A DNA stretch of 64,000 nucleotides from Daphnia pulex (GCF_021134715.1 NC_060024.1:3162001-3226000); one strand, 5' to 3'. Positions 21,640 to 33,254 are shown, numbered from the stretch's first letter. Translations and numbers: made by a program. Notes: generated from the sequence alone by a model not told the origin.

Positions 21640-22055
21640 ACAAGCTGTGGCCAACCGAAGAATCTCCTATATTGACCGAGCTGTTGGCCAGCGAAGAAAC
21701 GCCTCTCTTGCATCTCGAAGAATCTAATATCTTGCCTTCGGAAGAATCTTCTGTTTTGCCCGCCGATCAAGCTTTTTCACTGCTGCGTTTCATTCTGCCT
21801 AAACTAGAAGTGGTACTTCAGGACGCTAAAGACAAGAAACGATAATTATCGAAGGTGGTTTGCCAGGTGAACTATATCGGCAGCCATTTGTATGAAATAT
21901 GTCCCAATCCATCCCCTGAGAAGTTCAACGAATTCTGCCACATGATTGTTGAGGATCATCAAGAGGTTGCTGATCGCAGCTATGACGTCAAGATTCCTTC
22001 AACGAAATGGGTAAGCTACAATGCAGAAAAAGAGAGGATCTTTTTGAAAAAATAA
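21640..22055 (+). other. Unidentified coding-like relic with acidic repeats
   Basis: A plus-strand frame reads acidic, repeated EES/EET...L..LL units (21650-21770: the DNA word GAAGAATCT recurs), then LRFILPKLEVVLQDAKDKKR and a stop. It resumes 21855-22055 with NYIGSHLYEICPNPSPEKFNEFCHMIVEDHQEVADRSYD written over shorter segments. The second piece looks protein-like in composition. I do not recognise a family. It could be the tail of a transposon protein or a broken host gene. Confidence 0.3.
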
Positions 22056-22269
22056 GTTTTATGTGTTTTTTATATTATAGCATCAATCAGAAGATTCTGA
22101 AAAATCTTCAAAACAAGCGTGACTACAAAAAAAACTAAACTGATGGTATCTAGGCCAAAATCTCCCTCATTTGTCTCTAGTTGCATTTGTGTTTCCCTAC
22201 TACACCACCATCTTCTATGGTTGTATATGTGTCCTTACTTAACCACCATCTAGCGACGCATCAATGGTT

Positions 22270-23478
22270 TTCGTATTTTGGTAAAGGATACCGTACATCT
22301 TCTGCTTTACGGCGGAATCACTTCATTCGCCGTTCCAGTTTCCTTTAAGATGTGACGCACTACATAAATGGCAACGAACGGGGAAAAGCTGGCTCTGAAG
22401 GGAAGTCGGTCCATCCGGTAGATAATCGGTTTGTTGTCGTCTTTATCCTGCCATAAGAATTAAAATAATCATTGCTTCGATGGAAAGACGGAACCAGCTG
22501 AACATTTTCTCGATATCGGAGGCCCAAACGATGTCTTCTTCTCGAAAGCGGGTAATGTCTGCTGCCGAAGGTGGTTGAAGAACTGGCCCGCGGATGATCG
22601 AATCGTTGAGAAATTTTCCTTTACTGGTGGCGGTGGCGTCATAGACTACACACAGCTTTCTTCCTTTATAAACTCCATGGTGAGCTAAAAGTATCTTGCG
22701 GCTGGATCGGGAAAAAGGGAAGCGTGGCCTTGGTCAAGATACTTCTGAACGGCTGTTCGATAATACTTTTCAAATTCCTGTGGTCGTTAAAATCGATTAA
22801 GCTAGGGAAGGACATCCGGAGATCTTGCAGGTACGGACGGGTGGAATTTACTCGAACATTGACGACTCTTCGCACGACCTATCCAAAAGCGGTTTTGGAC
22901 GAGATAGGTTCTTTTTCTTCGCCAACTCTCAAATCTCAGACGGCTTACAAGTGGGCATTATCCAGCCCTATCCTGACGTCGACCTTTCCTCCCGTTTCAC
23001 TTAGCTTCTTGTTCCAGTCAGTCAGTTCAGTTAGTTAGTGTAGGACTGCTTACTGTCTTCATGGTGGATCCTTCTAGAGAGAAGTTATTCTCATCCGCCG
23101 CTTCGGCCCGAAACTGGACCTTGACTGATGAATAGTGATTGATTATTCCGCTGGCTCCGTCCACAGCTAGAATCTGACAGGAGCCTAGAAGTTTCACTGC
23201 AGTGGCGAACGCACTGCGCATTAAAGTTAAATCACTACCTTCGTCGACGAAAATATTTTCGAACACCCAACTTCCGTCGTCGGCCATTACTGGAAGATCC
23301 AACATTCCCAAGGATACCTTTCGAGGTACTCCGGCTCTCCCGGTGGTTGGTCGAGCTCTTCTTTTTCTCAATGTCGACGGCCCTGCGTCTTCGTCTGTCA
23401 AATTCGCGGACTGAAGGTTTGGTCGAGAAGAAACTAAACTTAAGACGACATCGCATTCAGAAAATAAGACGCTCCCTG
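22270..23478 (-). pseudogene. BEL/Pao protease and RT-start pseudogene
   Basis: The stretch 23401-23027 reads KVSLGMLDLPVM..., FENIFVDEGSDLTLMRSAF and LAVDGASGI, the retropepsin-like domain that BEL/Pao elements carry before RT. The active-site Asp lies in the VDEGSD motif. Further down (23038-22666), GGKVDVRIGLDNAHL and EPISSKTAFG match the region that normally follows, but with stops. An RT opening with GPVLQPPSAADITRFREED and ASDIEKMFSWFRLS follows at about 22590-22450. The frames are broken, and pol ends near 22270. Confidence 0.75.
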
Positions 23479-23482
23479 ATTG

Positions 23483-24085
23483 TGTAAGGATCGGGTTAGC
23501 TCACCGCTCTGGCAGAGAGTAGTACCCGAACCCAGCCACGGGAGGGCACCCGTAACCAGCAAACAAGCGGCACATCTAAAGCACCAAAAGCCATAAGCGC
23601 GCAATTCAAAAAGGCGTATGCGCAAACGAGTCCGTTGAGCAAATAGGATCCGCTCAAGGACACCGTGATGTCGACACACGGGAAGTATCCAGTCCCGACA
23701 CCGTGATGCTGACTCACGGGATGGATCCATTATCAACACCCTGATGTCGACACACGGATGTATCCAGTCCCAACACCGTGATGTCGACATCAGCCAGAGT
23801 ATCAATCCCAACACGGCAATAACAGCAATAATGAGATCAATCTCCAACGCTGACTTCCGCCTTGACCAGTATAAAAGCCCCCTTGTTTCCCTTGTATAAC
23901 CAGTCTTCCCCGAGCAGGCCTTCACGCTGGTAAACTCTCTTTCTCTCTTATTATTCTAACATTGAATAGTCGCATTCGTGTATCTTATGTTCAATCTTGT
24001 GTATTTCAATACAAAACGTCATCCTCTTACAAATTGTCACGTTACTAATTTGTACAAGTAAAGTAAGGCTGGGACGAGCCTTACA
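23483..24085 (+). mobile_element. Solo LTR (603 bp) with 4-bp target duplication
   Basis: It starts TGTAAGGATC and ends GAGCCTTACA (9 of 10 bases inverted), and is flanked by ATTG on both sides (23479-23482 and 24086-24089). TATAAAAG at 23870-23877 gives the plus orientation. Upstream of it are imperfect tandem repeats. No internal retrotransposon region is attached. Confidence 0.85.
23655..23805. repeat. Tandem repeats inside the solo LTR
   Basis: About three to four imperfect units contain AACACCGTGATGTCGACAC followed by an ACGGGA..TATCCAGTCC-like spacer. They lie 70-200 bp upstream of the LTR TATA box, the usual place for LTR enhancer repeats. Confidence 0.7.
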
Positions 24086-24089
24086 ATTG

Positions 24090-24175
24090 AGAGCAATTTG
24101 AAATCGTCACAATCCGGCAATCTGTGCTCTTTCTCACACTTAAAAAATGGTTTCTGGTGAATCAAAAGAGACGTG
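24090..24175 (-). pseudogene. BEL/Pao gag zinc-knuckle fragment
   Basis: Read on the minus strand, this gives FFKCEKEHRLPDCDDFKLLS, which matches the C-x-x-x-x-H-x-x-x-C-x-x-F repeat at the end of BEL/Pao gag. It lies directly across the solo LTR from the protease fragment, so the two were once contiguous. Confidence 0.6.
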
Positions 24176-26639
24176 TTATGTTCACCTGCGAAGTAGCTTA
24201 GAGTGAAAATTGTTTATTTTTCTACTTTTGTGTAAGACATGCAAATAAATTTAGTATTTTAGAGAATATGATAACGAGTACAAAGTAAGTTTTTTCGTCT
24301 CTAGACTTTTTTTTTTATAATTGTTTGTTTTATGTAATAAATAAAAAAAATTGTAAATATCAAAATTTGGGTGTATTTATTGAAAAATTCATTGTATAAT
24401 ACAAAGAAATATTCGTTTGACGTCCCGTCCAGTTTTTTTTTGTTTTTGATTTTATAAATCCCGTAACAAAAACGTGAAATTTTTTTGAAATCGGAGGTAA
24501 CTGTGACAAAAAAAGGATTTATGACAAAAGTACTTGTTGTGAATTGGGAGATTTCTGTGACCTGAAAAAAAAGGTATTGACGAAAGTACTTATAAAAATG
24601 TACTTAAGGTAAAGGTACTTATTATAACTGTGGTAATTATGACATATATTACAAAACAAAGGTACATATATGACGAAGGTTCTTAAAAAATAAGGTACTA
24701 ATGACAATACCCCAAATTTTTAAATGAAATACAGATCTAAATAACTAGAAAAGAGGGACTTGTCCCTGGGCCTTCTAACCCCACTCTCCCCTATAGGCTA
24801 AATACAGACTTAAGACTTAAATGAGACAACTATTATTTCAATAGAACATAAGTCATGTAACTGACATTTTTAATACGTATTAAATCTCAATAATACAAAA
24901 ATCTGCATTTTTCTAATTTGTAACGCTGACAACATTTTCTAATTTCTATTTTAATCTATTTTACTCAAGAAAATGAGTTAAATATTGCTTCCTTCAAAGA
25001 TTATCAGCTCTGAAAACATTTCTGCTTGAATCATATTTTTTTGGTATTGCAAATGGAGCTCGAACACTACTGTAACGAAAAAGCGCCATACAAATTGTAT
25101 AAAAAATGCCATAATCTTTACCAAACGTTTTGTGTTATTTCAGAGAAGTGGGTTAAAAAAACCTTGTGAGGAATATTCCCAGCTTTACTTTCATCCCACC
25201 CTAGTCTCTTATTTAATCCCCTGTTGTGTGTCAGAAGTTAGATGGGCACAAGGGAATAATGAATGAATTGAGTATTATACCAAAGATGATGAGCGTTCTA
25301 ATTCGTCTTTCCGACCTATTAGACTATAATTCGTTAGTGGTACCAGCAGAAAATTTAGAAAATAGAATACACTTTTGTCGAGGTTTACACCATCATCTTC
25401 TGGTGTCGCACTATCAGCCTCTGGAGTCGCACTACAGCTTGCTAACCACTTTGCTAATTGAACCTCATGTATTTTCATTAGCAAATCGTACGTCGTATTT
25501 ACTGTTATAATCATGCATAATCATCATAATCATGCATCATGCATATGACCCTCCAACACAGCACCGTTCTCTAGATATCTAAGGGAAATCCATCTGGACC
25601 TTGGCGATATAATGTGTGACGTTGCTTGGACGTCCACACTACAACCAATTGACTACCCTTTTTACATCCCAACAACATATCCATAAGACATCTATAATTA
25701 TTTTCGTTTGATATCTTATGAAAAACATGATTGTACATGGCGCTGAATTTGTCTAATGAGACAAAATAAAAAATTACCGAAAGATTTTTGGGGTAGGCCC
25801 CAAAAATTTTAAGCCCTTACTACCAGCCAAAGAGCCGCCAAAATTGGAGAAGTTTTTTTGTTAAAAATTCTGTTTATGCTGTATTTTTTTTAAACTATAG
25901 CGATCATTAGTTATTTCTCTTCACACGTTAGCTTATTTGTAATACTAGCTATATGTGTGCAAAATTTGTATTATTCACCAAGGCAGGTATGGTTAAATGT
26001 CTCTATTTTGAAATAATTAACCAATATTGATGACTCGATTATATCATTTGAAAACTAACTTACTAATATCACTCATTTTCACCTCCTTGTTCCCTTTCTT
26101 TGGATATGGCTAACAATTCTTACAATAGCATTTTGTCAAATAGCTTTTTGGAAAATATCCACCATATTCACCATTCTGCCACCGTAGCAAAACGCTATTA
26201 ACTTGACGATATGGATGATTACTAAGACTAGCATAAACTAGTTCTCATTAATGAACCAATGCCTTTTGGTTCACATTCCAAGAGATAACAAGGAACGAAA
26301 AAATAAAAATTCCAAAAGCTACTTGACAAAAGGATATTTTTCAGTTTTCTTAGCCACATCCAAACAAAGGAACCAAGGATCGTGTTTTATAAGTAGTAAA
26401 CTAAACGAGTAACAGGTTAAGGTTTGCTTTAGTTTCAGAGGAATTTTTTTTTTATTTTTTGCGTCATATTTAGTGTAGTTAATTATAAATTGAAAACAGA
26501 TTTATTTTTTCCCGTTGTAGTCCGTTTCTTCGCCCGCACAACTTTGTGTGGGTTGAGATTTTATGTTTCTACTATTCATGTTAGTTCGTAAGATTAGCAT
26601 TCGGCCAACCTACCCTTACATAGAGAGAAACATGCCCTA
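24176..26639. other. AT-rich non-coding stretch
   Basis: About 2.5 kb without a recognisable gene. The sequence CCCCACTCTCCCCTA (24779-24793) matches the right terminus of the TA-flanked GGGGAGA MITEs, but no left terminus was found. CATCATCTTCTGGTGTCGCAC and a sister copy lie near 25390-25435. The rest is simple-sequence-like. Confidence 0.4.
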
Positions 26640-26960
26640 CTAGTGGGCATCTTTTCTTTTGTATGTATGTATGTATGTATGTCTCAATTTATATAGCGCA
26701 CTATCGCATGGAACTGAATCCCGATCTAATGACGCTGTTTCGTTTCCAATTTGGAAGATGTGATTGAACACATCACCGTATGTTTAACGTCATATCCTTG
26801 AAAGCAATCAAGGATCCGTGTGTTATGCGTGCTGCCTTCCGTCGGCGCGACTGCTACAGGTTTTTGACGGGTTCAGCTGGGTTTCGAAACCAGAGCCTCA
26901 TTGCCTTTTTTCCAAAGCGTTGACGCTCTAATCCACTACACCACCACATCCCCAAATTTA
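26640..26960 (-). mobile_element. tRNA-derived SINE with (CATA)n tail
   Basis: On the minus strand it begins near 26955 with a tRNA-like head: A box TGGTGTAGTGGATTAGAGCG and B box GGTTTCGAAACCC. A unique body follows (26880-26700), and the element ends ATATAAATTGAGACATA with five or so CATA repeats (26660-26685). Its last 60 bases share GCGTCATTAGA and TGCGC..TATAAAT with the end of the LINE at 27084-27545, as expected if that LINE type mobilises it. Confidence 0.7.
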
Positions 26961-27083
26961 ATTATTAGGTTTTCAAATTGAGTTTAAGGGTAAGTAAAAA
27001 GGATTTTTTCCTTGAAATTAAAAATACAGTTTGTGAAGCAAATTTTTGCTTCTTAATTTGTTTTAGGCCAGATATTCAAAAGA

Positions 27084-27545
27084 TTTGATTTGATTTGATT
27101 TGATTTGATTTATTTATAACGCGCATTATCCAAATAAAGTTCTAATGACGCGGAAAGTACCGACAGGCTAAGAGTCACAGAAAAAGCATAAGACACATCA
27201 ATCGAAAAGGTGCTTGAATAAAAGAGAACGAAACTTGGGGAGTGTGGTGGCATTACGAACAGCAAGGGGGAGTCGGTTCCAGATGGAAGGAGCGACCTTT
27301 GCAAAAGATCGATCACCAAGATTAACATGGCGAGTGCGAGGAACGCGAAGTAGAGCAGATGAAGATGAGCGTAGGCTGCGTGAGTTTTCAAGAGGAATGA
27401 TTAGACGAGTCAGGTAAGTAGGTGCGGAGCCATTTAAACAGCGATAGGTCAGGGTGGCAATACGAAAAGTGATTCTGTCGTTGACACAGAGCCAATTAAG
27501 GGAGCGCAGATTGGAACGAATGCTGTCTCTCTTCCTCACACGAAG
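27084..27545 (-). mobile_element. 5'-truncated L2/CR1-like LINE 3' end
   Basis: The minus strand encodes the conserved C-terminal end of the LINE reverse-transcriptase protein (27539-27198): LRSLNWLCVNDRITFRIATL, YRCLNGSAPTYL, RSSSSALLRVPRTR and FAKVAPSIWNRLPLAVRNA. A short 3' region follows, ending CGCGTTATAAATAAATC, with an (AATCA)n-type microsatellite tail at 27084-27110. A microsatellite 3' tail and truncation from the 5' side are typical of L2/CR1 insertions. The frame is intact to its stop. Confidence 0.85.
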
Positions 27546-29563
27546 AATGAGACCGAAAAGAAACTCGATGATCTAAATGCTGTGTTCATGGAAAAAATAA
27601 ATCAGATTTTCTTCGAGAAGTAGCAAATTCATCTCAATTTTATTGCAAAAAACCTTCCTATTTGCGATAAACAACAAATATTTTATTTAAATGTACACAT
27701 CTCTCCTCACTGGAATCAGCCTATGCAAACACGTAACTACACTCTCAATTGCACAGCATTACAATTCAATTTTTATAGATGTGTTATCTTGTTTATATAA
27801 TAAATCTGATTTAGAAAAATTGGAACGAAGAAGGACAGAGGCTACATGTTAGTAATTGGTTAAACCAAAGATGTTGATTGTCAAGAAGTACGGTCCTAAA
27901 CAAGATCCTCCATCTGTGTAATTTCTTCATCCAGGTATTTGAATGATCTACTTAGACGTGATACCTCTTACATTTACTGCATTTGTTTAATAGATTATGA
28001 CGACGCTTCATGTGGTCAAAATGTAGCCAGAATGGTAGACATTCGCAACAAACGAGCTGCGCCCTACGGTAATGCAGTGGACCCTTTAGTAAAATTTACC
28101 TTCTCTAGAAGGAGATTTCTTGTGAGATAATGGTTTCCGGAATCTGGAATAATTACATGTAGCCAGAAATTCATAGATCTAGACTGTCCATTTTATGAAT
28201 TACCAGACTTTCGTATGTTTTCCAATGGATGAAATGTATTGTTTCTAGTTGTAATCTTAAGCTTCTCAAGTTCTTTTTATTTTCATTTGCTTTTCTTGGA
28301 GTTTGAACTTATCACGAAGACATTATGTGAGATTTTCCTATATGTCTTAACTACATCGGCCAAATAATTTATTGGGTAGCCAAAACAAGTGGAAAGAAGA
28401 AAGCTAACTCTACCCCTAAAGGATGGATTTTCAGACCTGACCCCAATTCACATACTTTTCATTGGCGGTCAGCTTTTGCACTGTGGCATTAATAGGGTGT
28501 TGCTTTGCAAATATTTGATAAATGAAAAGCAAACTGTTAAAAGCCCTAAACTCAGTAAAAAGGAGGGTTATGCTACATGTAAAAAACCTTGCAGCAACGG
28601 TTGTAGGGAAGAGTTGGGCTATCATGCCTCCTCTTTTTTTTGTAATACAGTATATATATGCTTTGCAATATTTTAAAATGTCGCTAGGTAAAAAAAAATG
28701 CAAAAAATTTTCTTTTTCTATGCGTATTTTTAAATTCTAAAAATGTAAAATTATTCAGCCGATATTTTTATAGAATAAATATCCTTCTACTATAGCCGTA
28801 AGTTGGTCCAATGTATTCCTTATGGAAAAACCTATCTATTTCTAGTCATCAAACATTCGAAATAGAAACAAAGAAACTCATTATAAAATAATCAATATGA
28901 TATAAAGTGTAAAACAAACATGCAAATTAATAAAAAACTAACTAACTAATGAACTATAATTAATAAAAAACTGTCAAGGAGGGAATACACAGTTCTCAAT
29001 TGTTACAAGAAATGTGACGGCAGATTTTGCAAATAGTTCTATTTTATTACCTATAATAACAAAAATCGAGGTTAAATTAATAGAAAATTGAATAAGGTGA
29101 AAATTAACCAAAATTATTTCAAACTTGTAATTCAATTACGAAGGGCAATTTTGAATAGCTCCTTTCAACAGAAGACACATAAATCAAGCAAATAAATTAA
29201 TAAAAAATTAAAAAAATGAAGACAAAAAACATTAAAAATTGTCACATCAGGGGTTACGGTCCAAGCAAAATTATCTTTCTCGGTGTGTTCCTTGATGAAA
29301 CGGCTTTGAAGGAGTCTTTTGCATAATTTCTTCGTATTAAACACAGGAATTTTTGAAAATATATTCACGAAAGATTTTGTTTTTAACGGTTTTTAATACG
29401 ACGGAGAATGTTCGTAGAACCAAATTACCACGTGTTGCCAATTCAACTGCCCCTAAATAGGGAGAGTCTAAAAAATTTAACTTTTTTATTAATTGTAATT
29501 GTACAATGATCCAAATTAATTAAACCATAAGAAATAGGAAATTATCATGATTGATTAACTATA
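27546..29563. other. AT-rich non-coding stretch
   Basis: No gene, RNA or mobile element recognised over 2 kb. The short open frames (for example 28389-28740) overlap each other on opposite strands and have no family features. Confidence 0.4.
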
Positions 29564-30262
29564 GGGGAGAGTTGTACTAGTTGTCGCTTTTTTGTTTTTG
29601 AGCTCCCACTTCTTTATTTCTCAATATTTTTTATCCCCGCTAGGCTAAAAAAAAGAGGAACCAATTTGCTATAAAAAGCGTATTTTTAGTTTCTGACAAT
29701 TTTCTTTGTTTGAAACCAAAAGAGCTTTGAAAATGAAGGAGGGTGGGTCGAGTTGGGGGGCAACATGCTCATGTACACGGGGTTGGATGGCCCATGTTAT
29801 TCTTACGGGCTAAAAGAACACCTGGCGATGGCGTCATCTACTAAATTTTCCGAAAAATTTTCCCTCCCATCTCTAACCCAGCCACACAAGTTGCCCCAAG
29901 AAAAGGTTTCTTTGTTATTATTGCGTTTTCAAGCAATAATATTTTTAATAAAAATAAATATAAATTGGTTTCTGAAAGAAAAAAAGAATTTCCTTTCAGA
30001 AACTTATTTTATATAAATTTAAGGTTAACTAGAGAAGTCCACAAAAGAAAAATGAAAACGAAACGGACGACACGATTTAAGGGCCAAAAAATTATTTTAG
30101 TTGTTGTTTCCATACTACATGGACTATTTCCATAATTTTTTTAAAGATGCGCATTATCAAAAACTATAACTGGTAATTTTTAAAATCCAATCCCTCGGTC
30201 GCAAGAGGACGAAAAACGCTGGGTGCCAAGTTACCCACTACCTTAATTGTCCCGTTCTCCCC
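29564..30262. mobile_element. MITE, family B (copy 1), TA target
   Basis: It starts after TA (29562-29563) with GGGGAGAGTTGTACTAGTTG and ends TTAATTGTCCCGTTCTCCCC before TA (30263-30264). The interior (GCTAGGCT..AAAGAGG, TTTGAAAATGAAG, CACCTGGCGATGGCGTCAT) is shared with 35103-35646. The left 80 bp resemble the left end of the 55288 element. It is non-autonomous. Confidence 0.85.
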
Positions 30263-31418
30263 TAATCAAATTTTTTCATAATTTTAAATCTATTTGTTAG
30301 TCATTAGTTTAATAATGAGAGCAGAGTACAGGCAACACGATTTTAAGGCATGATTGTATTTTTTTTATTCATATTCTATTTAGAGTGTAGGGCTGATTTT
30401 TTTGGATATGGGGGTGATAAAAAGGGAGAAGAATTCACTTTGTTCCTAATATCCTGCCCCGCGGCATCCCCTATATGCCGCGGATAGGGACACCCCATGT
30501 GAGACCTTTTTTTGCGAAAAAATTATAACAAATTTTCGGTTTCCCTACAGCATACTTACATTTTATAAAATTAAAAATCATAAAGATAAAGAACAGTTAT
30601 TTATCTCTCTGAGGAAAAATTTTATTTGTAGGGGGAATGTTTGTGTACTAAAAAATTCGCAAAATTAATGGAAAGTCACCGTTTTTCTCAGTTAAAACAC
30701 AAAAATTTGATGGGGTGATCCAATACTTGTGGTAGTTGATTTATAATTCATATTTTCATTATACGAGATGGGAATAAGTTATCACTAAAAAATAATTGAG
30801 ATCTATTTTCGTTTGCATTCTTTAGCTTTATGATCTCATTGTTTGCCGTGCAAGTAATGAGATACTAAAAATATAAATAAAAACCACATCATTAGGCGAA
30901 ATATTCTTTATCATCACTTATACTTCCCACGGTTTCTCTGAATTGTTTGCCAAACAAACGTAGAAAATAGTTCATAAGAAAGCATTTGAATATAATTTTT
31001 TCCGCGTGATAGCCGATGCATTCATGTAGATTGTAGAAAAGTTTCCTAAAAATAAAAGTTCCCTTAAGAAAGAGGGAGACACGACTTTAATTCCAAGAGC
31101 TAGAAGACAAATTTAAAAATTTTGAGATCATGATTATTATATTTTTTCGGACTCATTTTAGCATTACGCAAGTATATCATTAAGACATAAAATATTTTTT
31201 ATTAACTACTTGTATATATCATATTTTATACAACTATTGATGCTGCTCTCTCCTACTTAAAATTAAGTACACAGTCGTCAGGTGTAATAGCACAAGGAAA
31301 AGCTGGCGAAGTAAAAACCTCTTCTTTTAATCCCCATCACCCTCAAGCAATATGAAGAAAAAAACATTGAATATCAATTGTGACTCTATTCGTGATTATT
31401 TTGGTGTTTCGGGGTAGG
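30263..31418. other. Non-coding region upstream of the secreted-protein gene
   Basis: No coding sequence. It contains a small GC-rich hairpin at 30459-30483: CCGCGGCAT and ATGCCGCGG with a 7-base loop. GGGGTGATCCAATACTTGTGG (30713-30733) resembles 21309-21329. Confidence 0.4.
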
Positions 31419-31426
31419 TATATAAG
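31419..31426 (+). promoter_or_regulatory. TATA box of the secreted-protein gene
   Basis: TATATAAG lies 52 bp upstream of the chosen ATG (31478), which would place transcription start near 31446-31452. It is the only strong TATA motif suitably placed. Confidence 0.6.
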
Positions 31427-31477
31427 TTAGAAAACTTTGTGGTAGCATTACAACATTCTCCCACATCCTCAGAAAAA

Positions 31478-32125
31478 ATGCACTTCAAATTCGTTTACGT
31501 ACTTTTCTTGAGTTTTATCTCCATTCACGCTCAAGTTGAAAATGCAGACGGGAAGCCAGAAGACAATGCTCGGATTTTCTTGAGTACTTTTACTGTGATC
31601 CTCTCTACAGCAACTTCGACTATAACAACTACGTCTGTTACCACTTGCACCACTTCTGCTGGCACATTGACAACCTGTTCAGCTGGACGTCGTCGTCGTG
31701 GTCTTCTGTATGACGAGGCAGAAAACCACGGCCATGCACGCCGTGGACTTTTCTACGACGATGACAATGATAATCTGAAAGATAGCAGTATATTACACTT
31801 TGACAACCCAATTAAAAGGTTTTTTTTTCAAATTTACATTTGCTATTACATAATATTCCAGAACATGACATGACACTATGTTTTCAGATCTGCTGAACCT
31901 TCAGAAACATCAATTCCTTCCTCCGAGACATTATCCGACAAAAACAATCTTATCCCCTTGACTGTTCAGTCTGGTTTCAGTCTCCCAGAAGGATTCCCTG
32001 CCAGTGCCCCTCGCTTTAAATTGGCATTCGGAACAACTACATTGACAACGACGACAACTTCTCTCTCAACACGTAAGTTGACCGCAACATGTGCCAGCAC
32101 GACTAACTACTCTACTTGCTCTTAG
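31478..32125 (+). CDS. Small secreted threonine-rich protein with basic cleavage sites (two exons)
   Basis: Predicted exons are 31478-31818 and 31888-32125, joined across a 69-bp GT..AG intron (AAAAG/GTTTTT ... TTTTCAG/ATCTGC) that splits an Arg codon. The product is 192 residues. I chose the second ATG (MHFKFVYVLFLSFISIHAQ) because it begins a clear signal peptide ending near HAQ; the earlier in-frame Met adds 13 polar residues. The mature part has a Thr/Ser-rich block with two cysteines (STITTTSVTTCTT, LTTCSAGRRRRG), then two similar units, RRRRGLLYDE and ARRGLFYDDD, each after a multibasic site. The C-terminus repeats the Thr-rich/two-Cys pattern (TTLTTTTTSLSTR, TATCASTTNYSTCS). AATAAA follows at 32201. 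It resembles uncharacterised threonine-rich secreted proteins that I associate with Daphnia, but the function is unknown. O-glycosylation and furin-type processing are inferences. Confidence 0.75.
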
Positions 32126-32200
32126 GGCGAAGAATTGAAATGATCATCAAATTCCTTATTTTATTTTCCAAGAAATCATCGTTTTTTGGATGGTAATTGC

Positions 32201-32206
32201 AATAAA
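32201..32206 (+). terminator. Polyadenylation signal
   Basis: AATAAA lies 76 bp after the stop of the secreted-protein gene, the first canonical signal downstream. Confidence 0.5.
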
Positions 32207-32797
32207 AAATTCCACTGGTTAAGATATAATTCGCCACTTATAATTTTTATGCATTCAATAAATTCTTTTTCCAAAGTTATTGAAGATTTTTCCAATATTG
32301 ATTTTCCTTGATTGGTGGGCCGGGAGGGTAATGCATTTTAAAAAAAAATTATGTAAAAAATATGATCACGCTAGAACGCCGAGCCTAGTTCTCTGTCTTA
32401 AAGGTCATTTTAGACCTTGTAACAGGCTATAAACAGTTAGCGTTAAGGACGAGTGACTCTACATGACTAGTACCACATTAGTTATTTTTGAAACGTTTTG
32501 AGGGGTAAAAAATATATAGATTTAGGCGGGTTGCAAATTTGCCCTGAATGATCAGTATTAAATTTAACAATGGTAAATAATTATTCAGAGTAGGGAAATT
32601 TACGCTTGTCTTTTTTTAAACATCCGATCCGGGACTCAAAGCGTCCTTAATACCCGCTTTTTTCCGGAGGAATTTTTCGAGTCGTAATGCAGAAAGGGAC
32701 TTTGAAAATCAGAAATAGGTTTGTCCTATTCTGAATCGCAAGTCGATTCTAACTGAATAAAGTCCAGATTTTTATTTATTTTTGCTATCCTAAGATA
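32207..32797. other. Non-coding stretch
   Basis: No gene or element recognised between the secreted-protein gene and the foldback element. Confidence 0.4.
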
Positions 32798-33254
32798 CAG
32801 TACCTGCAAAACGCTGTTTTTGCAGTCCTCTCAGTACTACAGTTTTTAACCAAATGCTTTCAAATTTTGTGTGTACAGCCAGAGCTAGGGAAACGCGACT
32901 TAAAAAAAAATAGACCTGCGTTAGCTTTATTTCAGGTCTGATTTTGATCAGGTCGATTTTTTGAAAAAAGTCGCGTTTCCCTAGCCCTAACCGTTCAACT
33001 GGAAAAAAAGGCCAAAGTGGCCTTATTTGCATAAGGTCCTCTCGGCTTTCCAAACACTTTTACATCCGGTCAAAAGTACTTCAGGAAATGTAAAAAAAAA
33101 TCGATAAAAAATCAGAGGTGTTCCCACTACCTTTAGCTATCTCCACACCAAATTTCAAAGAATTTGGTTAAAAACTGTACTAATTAGAGGACTGCAAAAA
33201 CAGAGGTTTTGCATAAGGTCCTCTCGGGCTTCCAAAGACTTCGGGTAGCTACTG
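32798..33254. mobile_element. 457-bp foldback MITE, CAGTA ends, TA duplication
   Basis: It is bordered by TA (32796-32797, 33255-33256). The left end is CAGTACCTGCAAAA and the inverse of the right end is CAGTAGCTACCCGAAG. Long interior segments are also inverted: CTAGGGAAACGCGACTT near 32887 against AAGTCGCGTTTCCCTAG near 32969, and TTTTGCAGTCCTCT near 32818 against AGAGGACTGCAAAA near 33186. Most of the element can fold on itself. The TA target and CAGT start suggest a Tc1/mariner-type parent. Confidence 0.85.

Larger units (their letters stand above)
22270..24175 (-). mobile_element. Decayed BEL/Pao element (minus strand) interrupted by a solo LTR
   Basis: Gag zinc knuckle, protease-like and RT-start fragments lie in order on the minus strand from about 24175 down to 22270. 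A 603-bp LTR with its own target duplication interrupts the gag-protease junction. No BEL LTRs were found. Confidence 0.75.

Noticed and set aside
24170..24793. Possible complete GGGGAGA-type MITE ending at 24791
   Set aside because: Only the right terminus (CCACTCTCCCCTA) is convincing; no left terminus was found upstream.
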